A stretch of 64,000 nt of DNA, from contig CM046879.1 of NCBI GenBank assembly GCA_025667525.1, positions 360,300,639-360,364,638 of the forward strand, read 5' to 3'. The position numbers and the translations under genes are program-made. Within the stretch, counting starts at the first letter, position 1. Each line of letters begins with the position of its first letter. The notes beneath the pieces are model-generated. The model was not told the origin of the DNA. It did no database searches and saw only the letters and a list, made by a program, of their open reading frames with translations. Below, in pieces: positions 12,033-23,100 of the stretch. Source of the DNA: Glebionis coronaria (lineage: Eukaryota; Streptophyta; Magnoliopsida; Asterales; Asteraceae).

Positions 12033-14315
12033 CGACTATTTTGTCGTTTTGTGAAGATAGCTTATTTCTTATTCAGGCTTATACCTTGTGCTTTTTCCAA
12101 TTTTCTTTTCACAGATCTCTTAAGTAACTCAAAAGAAGCTTGTGTGCCTAATTTGAGCTTATGGCATCAGCTTATAGCTTAATGGGCCAAAAAGCCCATT
12201 AAGAATAAGCTGCTTTGAATAAGCTAGCTTATACACATTTTCAGCTTTTGGGCGTTCAGAGTTTTGTTCTTAAACTCAAATTTTGAGTCAGATTAGAAGT
12301 GTTGGGCTTATTTGGTTGACTTTTTCTTATTGGGCCCAAATTAAGCACATTTAGGGACTGTTTTGTCTTTTAGCCCATTTCTAGGCCCAATTAGGGTATT
12401 TTTGTAATTTCAACTTCGTTTCTGTGTTTATTATGTTAAAATAAGCTAGTTTGCAACTTTTTAGAATTTTTTATAAATTTTGGATTTTTAATATTATTTT
12501 ATTATTAAAAATTAAAATTTAGATTTTTCAAGTTTTTATATTTTTCTTAGGTTAAATACATTAAGTTAGGAATTTTACAACTTTTAGAATATTTTTATTG
12601 TCATTAGATTAATTTTTAGAATTATTTTAAGTTTTAATAGTTTTTAATTGTTTTAAATAGTTTTTATTAAGTTTAAAATTTTCAAAAATAGTTTTAAATT
12701 TAGTTAAGTCATTTTAGAGGTTTACAATTGAAAAAAATCTCATTTTGGGCTTTTCGTTAATTAAATTGATTTTTGGGCTTTAATTAGCATTAAAAAATCA
12801 TTTAATTAAATAAAAGGTTTGAGTGTTTTTTGATTTTTTGTAAACTCTAATTACATTATTTAGGATTTATTGCTATTTTCTAGGAATTTTTAGAGTAAAT
12901 TTTTATTTTTGTTGCTTTTTACGGTTTTACGTGTACGACTTTTCGTCTTAGTGTAATTCCTAATCGTAACTGTCATTCTCTTCTTATCACATTTATATTT
13001 TCTTTTCTCATAAATATAATCACAAAGTTAATCATCTCTGAACACACACACCAAGCCTCCTTGAGAACGATCCCCACTTTGGGTCATAACTTGTGGTTTT
13101 CCTAAACTACTTGTGTACTTACCCTAATTACCTTTGTTTTCCTAAACAAAGTGTAAAAACTCAACCATCAGTGGTCTAAAAGTCTAAGTCGACTATTTTG
13201 TCGTTTAGTGGATTTGTACTTTGCTTATTTATGGCTTATAGGTTGTGCTTTTTCAAAATTTCTTTTCACAGATCTGTTAGGCATCTCAAAAGAAGGTTGT
13301 GTGTCAAACTAGAGCTTATGGCATTGGCTTATAGCTTAATGGGCCAAAGAGCCCATTAAGAATAAACTGTTGTACATTTAAGCTGTGATAAGCTCACATT
13401 CAGCTTTTGGGCCTTCAGACTTTTGTGTTTAGAATTGAATTTTAAGCTAGACTGGTGATTTTTAGCTTATTTTGTTAAGTTTGAACTTATTGGGCCAAAA
13501 GCCCATTTCATTTGGTCTGTTTTTGTTTTTAGCCCATTTGGGGGCCCATTCGGGGTATTTTGGTAATTAAACTTTCATTTTCTGTTTATTTAGGTTAAAA
13601 TAAATTAGTTTGCAAGTTTTTAGAAATTTTTATAATTTTTGGATTTTTAATATTATTTTAATATTACTTTATTATTAAATTTCATTTAAAATATTTTTGC
13701 AACTTTTACATTATTCCTAGGTCAAATACATTAAGTTAGGATTTTTAAAACTCTTAGATTAATTTTCTCATCATTTTACTAATTTTTTGAATTATTTTAA
13801 TATTTTAATAGTTTTTAATCATTTAAAAATAGTTTTCTTTAGTTTAAAATTTCATAAAATAGTTTTTAGTCTAATTAAGTCATTTTAGAGTTTTACCAAG
13901 TGAAAAACTTTATTTGGGCTTTTTATTAATTATTTGGATTTTATTGCTTTTATTATCATTTAAAAATTAATAATTAATTAATTAAAAGGTTTAAAAAAGT
14001 TTTGATCATTTTATAAACTCTTAGTTTATTTTTAGCTATTTTTTGTAATTTTTTTTGAATTTTTAGAATTAATTTTTATTTTGTCACTTTTTACGGTTTT
14101 TCGTTTTATCGTCGTACTGTAATTTTAACGTATTTGTCATTCTCTTTTCTCATCTTTTCTTTCTCTCATATTAATCCAAAATCATTACGAGTTATTCACA
14201 CACATATACCTCCTTGGGAAACGAACTTTGAACTTCATTGGGTCATTAGTGCTTGATTTTTCTAAATCGACACTTAATACTTACCGCTTTTACCTTGTTT
14301 TCCTAAACAAGTGTA
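12033..14315 (+). repeat. ~1.16 kb direct tandem duplication upstream of gag
   Basis: Two diverged copies, 12033-13189 and 13190 to about 14315. Shared landmarks are cgactattttgtcgttt (12033 and 13190), ttcttttcacagatct, atagcttaatgggccaaa with agcccattaagaata, a poor A+T tract, and ttgttttcctaaacaa (13134 and 14295). Offsets are 1157 to 1161. The second copy runs into the gag reading frame, so this is leader sequence of the downstream element. No gene is visible in either copy. Confidence 0.75.
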
Positions 14316-16610
14316 AGTTTACCACAATCAATTACCCCCATGATCACATCAAGAAGTTCTTATCCATTTGCAATACACTTAAGTATAATGAGGTCCCTCA
14401 TAATTCAATTAAGTTGATCTTATTCCCATTATCCTTAGAGGGTAATGCTAGGTATTGGCTAGATAGGAAACCATCTATGAGCATCTTCACTTGGGAGGAC
14501 TTAAGGAAGAAATTTGTCAATAAGTTCTTTCTTCCTTCAAGAACCACCGCCTTGAGAAACCAAATCATTGGTTTTCAACAAAGAAATGATCAAAACTCTA
14601 GTGAGGCTTGGGAAGAGTTTAAAGAATTGTTGAGAAAGTGCCCAAACCCTGGATTTAACCAAGTTCACCAAATCAACACCTTCTACAATGGATTGGGACC
14701 TCACCATCAAGATTCCCTTAACTCATCCGTGGGTGGGAACATTCTTTCACAATCCACACAAGAAGCATGGGATATCATTGAGACTAAATCTATGGTGCAA
14801 AAAAATAACCAAAGAGATGAGAGGGTCCATGTTGTTCAAGAGAGTGCTCATACATCCATTGATAATCAACACCTCATAAGTCACAATAAAATACTTCAAG
14901 CAATTGACAAGAATAAAAAGATGAACCAAGAGATGATCCAAGCCCTTATGCAAGTTTCCTTTAACAACTCTTATACCAATGATGTGAATGACATTTCCCT
15001 AAGTTGTGATATATGTGGAGGACCTCACTCTTACCTACAATATGACAAACTTCAAAATTTTCAAGGTGAATGCTATGCTTATCAGGATGAACAAAGAGAG
15101 CACTTTAAACCTAACATCAACCCTAACCATCTCTCTTACAAGTCAAATAACTTTCTTGCTCCACCCGGTTTCCCACCCCATCAACCTAACCAAAATCAAA
15201 CAAATTCTCCTCAATTGCTTCAAGGAAATCAAGGGCCAAGGGGAAATTACCAAGGGCAAAACAATTATAGAGCACCCAATAACTTTCACAACCAAGGGAA
15301 TCACTTTCATGGCAATAACCAAGGCTTTTGCAATCAACCTCCACCTTTCTAACAACAAGGCTGTCAAGGGAATGTGCCACATGATTTTAACACCATTGAG
15401 CTTCTTCACAAAGTGAATAAAGAGAATGAAAGGAGGTTTCAAGCCAATGAGAAAAGAATGAGGGAAATGGATGAGGAAACAAACAAGAAATTTATGTTGC
15501 TTCTCAATCAAAGACCACAAGGTGCTTTACCCTCCAATACTCAAACCAACCCAAGGGCCAATGTGAATGCAATCACTACAAGGAGTGGAAAAAGACCAAT
15601 GATCCTTTAATTCCTCCTAAACCTACTTTGGTGAGTCCTACTACGGTTCAAACTTGTGACAAGCCTTCATCTTCTAGTTCTACACCTTCAAAACCTACAG
15701 CTACTTCTCTTTCGCCTTCCATAAGAAAAAAACAAAGAGAACCCTTCAACAAAAAATACTCAACCTACACCAAAACTAAGTCTTCCATACCCATCAAGAT
15801 TGAGAAAGGAAAAGCTTAAGAACAAGGATGATATTCTAGTATCTAATTTTTTGAGGATGTTCAAGCAATTTAATATCAACATATCCTTTGTGGAAGCTTT
15901 AGCTAATATTCCTAAGTTTGCCAAGATGATTAAGGACCTTCTTTCAAACAAAGAGAAATTGGTGGATTTGCCTAATGCTTCATTAAACCAAAATTGTTCC
16001 ACGGTATTGCTTAAGAAGTTGCCTAGTAAGCTTGGTGATCCGGGACGGTTTTTGATTCCTTGCAATTTCCCGGGGGTTGAGAATTTCATGCCACTTGCGG
16101 ATCTTGGTGCAAGCATTAAATTAATGCCATTATCAGTTTGGAAAAGACTTTCACTTCCCGAACTCACACCTACCAAAATGACACTTAAATTAGCAAACCG
16201 TTCAATAGCTTATCTGGTGGGAATTGCGGAAGATGTTTTTGTTGGAGTTGATAAATTCGCATTCCATCGTGGATTTTGTAGTTGTTGATTATGATATGGA
16301 CCCGCGAGTTCCTCTTATTGTTGGTACACCCTTTTTGAGAACGGGTCATACTCTTATTGATGTGGCGGAAGGTGAACTCACAATGCGAGTAGGAGATGAA
16401 AGAGTTGTGTTTAACATGGGGAAGTTTTCCAAGAAATCCAATGAGCCCGAGACGGTGAAGCATATTTATGTCCTTAATGAGGAGGAGAATCAAGTTGATA
16501 TTCTTGATGAAGTTTGTGGTGGATATTTTCATGAAGCTTGCACAAGTGGTAATTATGATCCTCCCTATGTTGACTATACCCTCTATTACCTCATCATTGG
16601 ATATTCATGA
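14228..16610 (+). pseudogene. gag-PR: Athila gag and aspartic protease (frameshifted)
   Basis: Gag reads from 14228; recognisable capsid homology begins near 14338 (HIKKFLSICNTLKYNEVP) and includes the RYWLDRKP and FLPSR motifs. A zinc knuckle (CDICGGPHSYLQY, about 15006) has Tyr where the last Cys belongs. A TAA at 15350-15352 breaks the frame, which continues to 15610. Frameshifts near 15590 and 15800 lead into protease, whose active site DLGAS starts at 16100. Another shift near 16250 leads to the PR C-terminal part (RVPLIVGTPFLRTGHTLID) ending at 16610. At least one nonsense and three frameshift mutations, so no functional product. In autonomous Athila elements RT would follow; here the acidic ORF does. 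Confidence 0.85.
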
Positions 16611-17196
16611 ACCTCAAAAGCTTAACTTTGGTGATTTTGTGATACATTCCAATCCTCTTTTTGAAACATCGTTTGATAACCCACTTTTCCACCACAATGA
16701 GGAAATCAATGAGGATTCTAGTGATGATGAACCTCCTCTTTTTGATACACCAAATTATGATGAATTTAGTGATGATGAGTTCTCCATTTTTGAGCCTCCA
16801 TTCTTTGATGATCACACTTCCTTGGGTTTTGAGGAATTACATGTTGAGTCACCAATCTTTGACATACCAATCTATGATGATTATGGTGATGAGGAGGGTT
16901 CTTTCATTGATGAGTGTGATGAGTTTCTTGAGGTTGATACACCTTTTGAGTACATTCTTGGATATTTTGACAAAGAGGGATACATACTCTTTCTACATTC
17001 TTTATTACATGGAGACACCTTACCTTCTCTACTTCCCACCTCAACCTTTCAAAGTGACAGAGAAAAGAAAGTCAGGACGGTTTCTTCCAAGAGTTTGTTT
17101 CTACCCATTGTTCCACAAACTTTCTCTCAAGATGTGACATATAAGGGGAATCTTCTAAGGCAACCACCACTTGTTGTTTTCCAATCAAGGAAATGA
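16468..17196 (+). CDS. Acidic ORF of the Athila derivative (ORF1-like), unknown function
   Basis: An open frame of 242 codons. Its first part overlaps protease in another frame, so the genuine acidic segment starts near 16603. From there it is rich in Asp, Glu, Phe and Pro, with degenerate repeats such as DEPPLFDTPNYDEFSDDEF, FEPPFFDD and SPIFDIPIYDDY. It ends in a basic and hydrophobic tail. Its position between protease and the 3' tail, and the small ORF2 that follows, match the organisation of ORF1 at 57635-58816 (-), though the sequences differ strongly. I do not recognise a domain. The TGA stop overlaps the ATG of the ORF2 relic (17193). It may be a remnant of one longer protein. Confidence 0.55.
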   Translation: MSLMRRRIKLIFLMKFVVDIFMKLAQVVIMILPMLTIPSITSSLDIHEPQKLNFGDFVIHSNPLFETSFDNPLFHHNEEINEDSSDDEPPLFDTPNYDEFSDDEFSIFEPPFFDDHTSLGFEELHVESPIFDIPIYDDYGDEEGSFIDECDEFLEVDTPFEYILGYFDKEGYILFLHSLLHGDTLPSLLPTSTFQSDREKKVRTVSSKSLFLPIVPQTFSQDVTYKGNLLRQPPLVVFQSRK

Positions 17197-17324
17197 CTTT
17201 TGATCCTGGTATAGGGATTGATAGACCAACTCAGTGTCCTCTTGATGCTATAAAAGGAAAAATTGTGGGAGATTTTAGAGTATCACCTCATCATCCTTTG
17301 GGGAAAATATGGGCAACACTATAG
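17193..17324 (+). pseudogene. ORF2 relic downstream of the acidic ORF
   Basis: A 43-codon frame starting MTFDPGIGIDRP and ending at TAG 17322-17324. The FDPGI motif matches ORF2 of the minus-strand copies (FDPGIVDLGKSRP). Further downstream in another frame a second FDPGR motif (about 17408) corresponds to the FDPDIVLYYGF part of ORF2, so the relic extends, frameshifted, to about 17430. Function unknown. Confidence 0.5.
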
Positions 17325-17850
17325 AGAAGAACACCTCACCCACATCACCATTGCTTGGGATGTTACTTGTTGGATTGTGTTATAAGTGGGATGGAAATTA
17401 TGTATTTGATCCGGGTAGATATTTATAGAGTTTAGTATTCTTGAAAACTGTTTTACATCATCATGGAGATTTTTCTTAAAAAGAGTAAATCTTTTACTCT
17501 CCATGATAGGTTTTCCATATCCACCTTTAAGTGTGGGAAGAGTAGAGCTAGAGACTCCATAAATCAAGCTTGAATTACTAGGTTTAGATCTTTTAGACTA
17601 GAGTGTGGTAGGATAGGAATAAGGGTATATAGTTGAGAAGAAGTGTAGGTGGGATGCCTCTCTTTTGTCGTTACTATTGTGATTTTGTCGTTATGGAGGA
17701 GGCCCTTGTATCGGGTTCACTTCGTTACTATTGTGATTTTCAAACCACATTGGGCTTAAAATGAATTCACTCTAGTGAACCTTTCCTTAGCTTGGGTTAA
17801 GCAAAGTTATCAATGTCATAAGTGTTGGGGAGTTTACTTCAATACTTTTA

Positions 17851-17886
17851 AACATTGAGGACAATGTTTATCTTAAGTGTAGGGGG
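17851..17886 (+). promoter_or_regulatory. Conserved hairpin and G-run in the Athila 3' tail
   Basis: aacattgaggacaatgtt is a perfect 7-bp inverted repeat with a 4-base loop, followed by tatcttaagtgtaggggg. It is the same motif as at 7540, 20581 (reverse) and 56864 (reverse). Confidence 0.65.
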
Positions 17887-18590
17887 TCTTCTATCGAAGT
17901 GACCTTACCTAGAAGTTTGCTATTGACTTCATGATAACTTGGAAATTAATTTTTCAAACATTTTTTCAAATTTTTGATCTACTTTGGCCACCAAAAATAT
18001 GCATTCATAATTTTTGCATCAATCATTTTCATTTGCATAACACATTTGCATTGTATATATTTCTTCTTTTATATATGAAAAAGGAAAAAAAATATAATAA
18101 AGGATATGGTTTAACAAATTTAGACTTCTTTGACATATTTGGCCCGCCATGATACTTTAACTCAACCCGAGTTTGCTTATTCCAAGCTTACTCTAGCTAG
18201 TATCCTTAACCATGTAGACCTTTATCGGTTTATTAGGCTAAGCATCCACTAGTCTCATTATTTGAGATTTTAAAGTGTGGAGAACAAGAGATGATAGAGT
18301 TTGAAGTAAGAGTTAAGGGCTAGATAAACCTCATATTAATTAATTGTGGCTTTTATATCCCCTTTCGTAACCTTTACTTTCTTGTCAATACATGTATATA
18401 TGTTAATAAATAATCGAGAACGGTTTTAATCGATTTGTAGTCTCTTATGCAATCTTGACTAATCATTCGCGGTTGGTATAAGTACGTCTTAAGATTCTAA
18501 GTTAGAACATTTTATGTGTACTAGACTTATGTCATGCTTAATACTTAGCGGGTGTTTTTCCTTTTATTATTTTTGTCGACGTATAGTCTG
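17887..18590 (+). other. Athila 3' noncoding tail (truncated)
   Basis: Noncoding. Similar in wording to 7680-7990 (a block with tttattaggctaag, then gagaacaagagatgatagagtt). The PPT and LTR expected further right are not found; the tail stops at a foreign LTR fragment. Confidence 0.55.
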
Positions 18591-18893
18591 TAGTCTTGCC
18601 CGGCCCGACAGGCCCGCGGCCCAGACATACCAAACTTACCCTACAAGAAACCCTAATCCTATAAATATAGGGGTAGGGCTCATTCTTTCAACAGGTTTTG
18701 TCTCTTAACCACACGTCTTATACAATATATCGACCGAATACTAACTTGACCGTCGGAGTTGGACCCCGGGGTTCTGGCCTCGGGTCTACGTCTAACCGGT
18801 TTACCTTTGTTTGCAGCATTACCAAGGACCTGAGAAGATGACGAACAGCCCAAGAGAGTCATCGAACCGGCCCAGCCAAATCATGCTCCAACA
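18590..18893 (+). mobile_element. Truncated or solo LTR of an unrelated element
   Basis: A locally G+C-richer stretch with a TATA-like tataaatatagg (18660-18671), then sequence like the U5 of many plant gypsy LTRs (ctaacttgaccgtcggag at about 18740, pyrimidine-rich tttgtttgcag at 18808). It ends ctccaaca at 18893. The matching TGTTGG start is not seen, so the left side is truncated or my boundary is wrong. No coding part belongs to it here. Confidence 0.4.
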
Positions 18894-19156
18894 CTTTTCA
18901 ACTTTCGTTGTGAGGAATAAAGAAAAATAAGAGAGGCTTATAAAAAAATGAGTGGCTAGAAAAAAATAAGAGAAAAAATAATAATTATACAAGACTCCCA
19001 AGAGGGGCAGTGAAGTGCTAATTATAGTAGCTATTAAATTTCAGTATTACTCTCACAAGGGTTGCGGGGATTTAATAGTTTCTCCAATCTAATATTACCT
19101 TGACGGGTTGCGGGATTGAAGATCCAAAGTCTCAAAAGGCGGCGGATATATATAGA
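18894..19156. other. Unassigned noncoding stretch
   Basis: About 260 bases between the LTR fragment and the minus-strand Athila array. Two short gggttgcggg words occur (19055-19070 and 19105-19120). No gene, RNA or repeat family recognised. Confidence 0.5.
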
Positions 19157-20580
19157 TTCATCGTCCTCGACTTTTCATTTTTCCATGCCATGTTTAAAAA
19201 CAAGATCATTGTCAATCATAAGTCCCAAATTTAAAACAACTCATACAAGTAATTTGTGTTAAACTCAATCTCCTTTTATTCCTAATTGTATCTCTAGATT
19301 TTATTGTCATTCACCCAAAGGATCATATGACTTATTTGATATTTATTAATCCAAAAATGAAGGCAAAAACGGTGTAAACTCAACACTCAAAACCTAACCT
19401 CGATTCAAAAACCGTTGTCACTAAAGAAAGCCCACATCAAGGATAACTTAACACGATTTGAGTGATAAATGCCCAGATCCAAAACTTGGCTAATAGGTCT
19501 ACTTAAAGAAACAATAAATCCTCCAAAGTCAATTTTGACCTTATTAATGAGGTTAGCAACAATTACATCATATCACATTGTGGATCTTTAAGATGTAAAA
19601 GTGCTCCTTATTTATAATCCACACCCGAAGGCTCCTTGGACAAAAATAAGGGAATTGACATTCACCATCCCACCTTATGGCTCATGATGATGAAGCAATT
19701 TTTATTAAAAACGTCCCCATGCCATACACCCTAAGGCTCCAATGACAAGGTTAGTGCTACATGACTCCCACCCGAAGGCTCATAGAGAACATGTTTTTAT
19801 TTATTCTTCTTATTATTATGATATGTATAGTAAGCCAAATTTCCGCAATCCCATGATCAAAAGTCCATGACACTGACACCCTTAATGTGTTCTCACTTTA
19901 ATTACAAGGGAAGAAAAAGAAGGAGTTACGAGTTAAGATATTAAGCCTAAACCGCTAAAAACTTCATTTATTAAGCAATTAATTATTCAAGCGTGAAAAA
20001 TAAATACGAGGATATTAAATCAAACACAAAAATACTTATACAAGGAAGAATTAACCTTAAAAAACATATGATTAAACTTTATCATTTCTTGTTCTCCATA
20101 TTGCAAAATCTCAAAAATGTAAGAATAATGGATACTTAGCCTATTAAATCAAAGTTTTTGGTTTTCAAGTCATATATAGGATCTTGCATCTTCTTAGGCA
20201 CTTTCAAGTTTTAGAATTTGCGTTTCAAAGTTCCCTTGATAAAAGACTCTCTAGGATCAATTATAGGAACTTGCGAAAAGTACTCGTTCTTAAACCCGTA
20301 TGAGTTAAGACTTTAGCGTTTTAAAGTTCCCTATTTAAAAGCCTAGCAAAACTTGATTTAAACACGTTAAGGAAAAAGCTAAGGTAAAAACCGAGTCGAG
20401 TCAAAAAATATTTTTATTTTCACCAACGAAAAGCCTACATTTGTGTCAAAAGCACTTATTTTCTTTATAAAAACTTAAAATAACACTAAAAATTTAAATT
20501 TTTATGAAAAACGAGAAAAACGAGAAAAACGATTACGTTTGAACACGACAAAAGAAATTGCAAGCGATTATATCGATTGA
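19157..20580 (-). other. 3' noncoding tail of copy A
   Basis: Shared with 55438-56860 (copy B) and 62644-64000 (copy C) at high identity by eye. It contains many short words of the type acccgaaggctc. It starts abruptly at agattcatcgtcctcgac, a truncation point. No coding potential recognised. Confidence 0.75.
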
Positions 20581-20620
20581 CTCCCCCATGATAAAACCAA
20601 ACATTGTCCTCAATGTTTCT
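20581..20620 (-). promoter_or_regulatory. Conserved hairpin and G-run (copy A, reverse)
   Basis: On the minus strand: AAACATTGAGGACAATGTTT, a perfect inverted repeat, then GGTTTTATCATGGGGGAG. Same motif as in the + strand Athila units. Confidence 0.65.
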
Positions 20621-20832
20621 TAGCTCAAGAGTAACACCCCCTTGCTAAAATACAAAGAGTCTAATGCAAAATCCTAACATGGAAAGAGCACGCAAATCTA
20701 TAAGCCTTTTATTAATTATACCTCAAGATAAAACGCTAGTCGATAAAAATCGAAGGATATAGAGTGTGCCCCTTTTTGACAATCAAAGTACAGAAGCTCG
20801 AGTGTACCGGCAAAAACCGAACACGAGAATCT

Positions 20833-21336
20833 TCAATGATTAGGGTCATACTTAAGATTCATAACACAACAAAACACGAGCACGAGCTTGAAAAGATCAA
20901 GGCTTATTAGTGTTAGAAAATAGAAAGAATATAGAATGTATGGGACTCCCCCACAAGGCACCTCGTTTTTGTTAACCGATTCATGAGCTCGACTCGATCC
21001 CCGCATTGATTGGTCCTTAGGGAAAATGATGAAAACCAACATAATGGAATAAAATCCATAATAAAGCACGATGTCGGGGTCAAAGATTACATCCTCGTTG
21101 TCAGATGACAAACGAAAGGATGAAACTCCAACATAAATCTCCAAAAAGAGATGGTGGTCACAAATTATGGAATGGATATAACATGCTCCCCGAGATAAAC
21201 TCGCACCAAGATGATCGAAAAGTCTTTCAATTGTTGCATCGGTGAAAGGCCTAGATTTACCTAAATCAACGATTCCGGGGTCGAATACCTCGTCTTCGGG
21301 AGAGAAAGGAATAGACAACACGGTGTCCTCCCCCAT
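20833..21336 (-). CDS. ORF2 of copy A, unknown function
   Basis: An open frame of 167 codons starting MGEDTVLSIPFSP. The first 109 residues are nearly identical to ORF2 of copy B (57291-57620), including FDPGIVDLGKSRPF, CYIHSIICDHHLF and FDPDIVLYYGF. In copy B the frame stops after FPKDQ; here it reads on for 58 residues with a hydrophobic end, probably untranslated tail opened by a point change. ATG is adjacent to the end of decayed ORF1. No domain recognised; a similar segment follows an acidic region in Asteraceae hypothetical proteins I recall, so ORF1 and ORF2 may once have been one protein. Confidence 0.45.
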   Translation of the reverse strand: MGEDTVLSIPFSPEDEVFDPGIVDLGKSRPFTDATIERLFDHLGASLSRGACYIHSIICDHHLFLEIYVGVSSFRLSSDNEDVIFDPDIVLYYGFYSIMLVFIIFPKDQSMRGSSRAHESVNKNEVPCGGVPYILYSFYFLTLISLDLFKLVLVFCCVMNLKYDPNH

Positions 21337-22530
21337 GCTAATCCAAAATCATATAAAGCACATGGTAATGGTGGGATAAAAGTCTCAACCATAGTAGAAT
21401 CAACATTCTTATCTTTAACGACCAATTCACCCTTAGGAATGTGATTAATCGGGTCATGGTACTCAATATGAGACACATGAAAAACCCGCACATTAAGGTC
21501 AAAGTGGGTGGGAGGAGAACTTGGGACGAAATCATCATCAAGTAAATTCTATAAAAAGAGAGCGTCCCCCTCCGGGTCAATTTCATCAACACCTGGTGGT
21601 ATCGAATCATTAGAAGCAAGAAACATGTCAATCTCCTCCATAAGCGGATCACTATCCTCAACAGGAATAGGAGATAGAGAGAAAGACTATCTAATAGGCT
21701 TAGAATTCACAGTCTGGATCTTAGAAATGAGAAGATAGACGTTGGATAATTTTTCACGAAGAATCACGTCTTCCACATCTAAATGAGTAAGTTCATCGGA
21801 GAACTTCTCAAGGATCGGAATATTCAAATCAACCTCATTTCCCGATGAAATGGGTCTAAAAGAGCAAGTTCAAAGGTGAACCTCTGAAAACCGGATCACT
21901 ATCATCCTCATTTCCCGGTGGAAATGGGTGAATAAGAATACGTTCATCGGTAAACCCCTCATAATCCGAGTCGTAAATGTCATCTTTATAAGAAAGTTCA
22001 TCGGAGAACCCCTGATTAGAAAATTCACTAGAAGTTTCAAAATCTTCATTTCCATCACAATTTTCATTATTAGAATTGGAGAAAATCTCAAAGTGAATGG
22101 AAGAAGAAGAGTAGTCACAATGTGAAAAATCATACGTTTCATTGGAAATACCATCGAACTCTCTTGGGTTTTGGACAAGGATCTCAACACTAGACTCTAT
22201 TACTTCGTACGATTCCGTTTCCGAAATAGTGCTAATATGCTCATCCCCCATGCTTAGAGAATTGTTAGATTCCACGGTGGAAGATTCAATAATAAGAGTG
22301 GCGATGTCATGAGATGGAGTGAGATAATAAATATCCTCATCATCGTCTTCGTCATAATCATAGTTCACCAAAATATCATCTTTGAAAAAATCTTTGTAAA
22401 AATTCATTTGCTCTAGCATAAGTAATTGCTCGATTGGAAGTTGTTAGGAGCCGTCTTTCGTTTGAAAACAAGGGCACACGCCATCATACAATGGACCCCC
22501 ACACTTAACGCAAACGATGGATGAAGACAT
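21337..22530 (-). pseudogene. ORF1 of copy A, acidic protein (broken)
   Basis: The counterpart of the intact 393-codon ORF1 of copy B. It starts at ATG 22530 with a cysteine cluster (CVKCGGPLYDGVCPC: C-x2-C-x8-C-x-C, zinc-ribbon-like). A TAA follows at about codon 29. A 187-codon stretch remains open from 22419 to 21856, with the acidic DYDEDDDEDIY segment and DDSDPVF repeats. It then changes frame near 21890, and the C-terminal HVSHIEYHDPINHIPKG segment is in yet another frame (about 21470). All four cysteines are present here, whereas copy B lost two. Confidence 0.65.
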
Positions 22531-23081
22531 AATGATAAAAACAAGGAATAAGGATAATTACTATAGAAGTAAATAACCCTCGGTCAACTTTGAAACGTAG
22601 GTGAAAACCTAACCGTCTCGAGGTTCAATAAGTAAACTACAAAAATAAGATTTAATACTACTTGAGTCGGCAAACCAATAATTCGTCGTCCCTCTCAATA
22701 TACACACAATCAAGCGGGGAAACGAGGTGGCACAAAGCGCTTAAAAACCTTTTTCCTTAGACCGTCTTTTATAGCTCGTCGCCTTATACCCACCTTATAG
22801 TTTGTATAAATCGAGTTCAAACATTCTATTAGTATTTATCTATTTTGCCTTTTTTTCCGTTTTGGATTCGAATACAATAACTAGGTGATGAAATCCCAAC
22901 TAAGGTCTTATTTGGAAGTAGGTAAATTTGTTATTCGACGTAATATAATATAATAATCACAAAAAACACGAAAAACGATTAATACTATTTAGAATAGAAA
23001 AATAACCAAAACTTTCCGAGGACAAGAAGGGTCTTCAAATCAACGATCAACAAATCTCAACGACATGAATCGTACACAGGA

Positions 23082-23100
23082 TCCCCGGCAGCGGCGCCAA
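23082..23100 (-). promoter_or_regulatory. Primer binding site, tRNA-Asp type
   Basis: On the minus strand TTGGCGCCGCTGCCGGGGA, six bases after the LTR end. TGGCGCC-start sites complementary to the 3' end of tRNA-Asp are typical of Athila. A second copy of its core (gcagcggcgccaa) lies at 23119-23131, inside the LTR. Confidence 0.7.

Larger units (their letters stand above)
14228..18590 (+). mobile_element. Non-autonomous Athila derivative (gag, PR, acidic ORF; no RT/RH/IN)
   Basis: After gag and protease come an acidic ORF, a small ORF2 relic and the hairpin plus G-run of the Athila 3' tail; reverse transcriptase, RNase H and integrase are absent. The layout links a normal Athila gag-PR to the acidic ORF seen alone in the minus-strand copies. 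The leader is the tandem 1.16 kb sequence. No PPT or 3' LTR is recognisable at the right end, which appears truncated near the LTR fragment at 18590. Confidence 0.7.

Noticed and set aside
17193..17196. ATGA stop-start overlap as translational coupling
   Set aside because: Not a usual device in plant transcripts, and spacing differs in the other copies.
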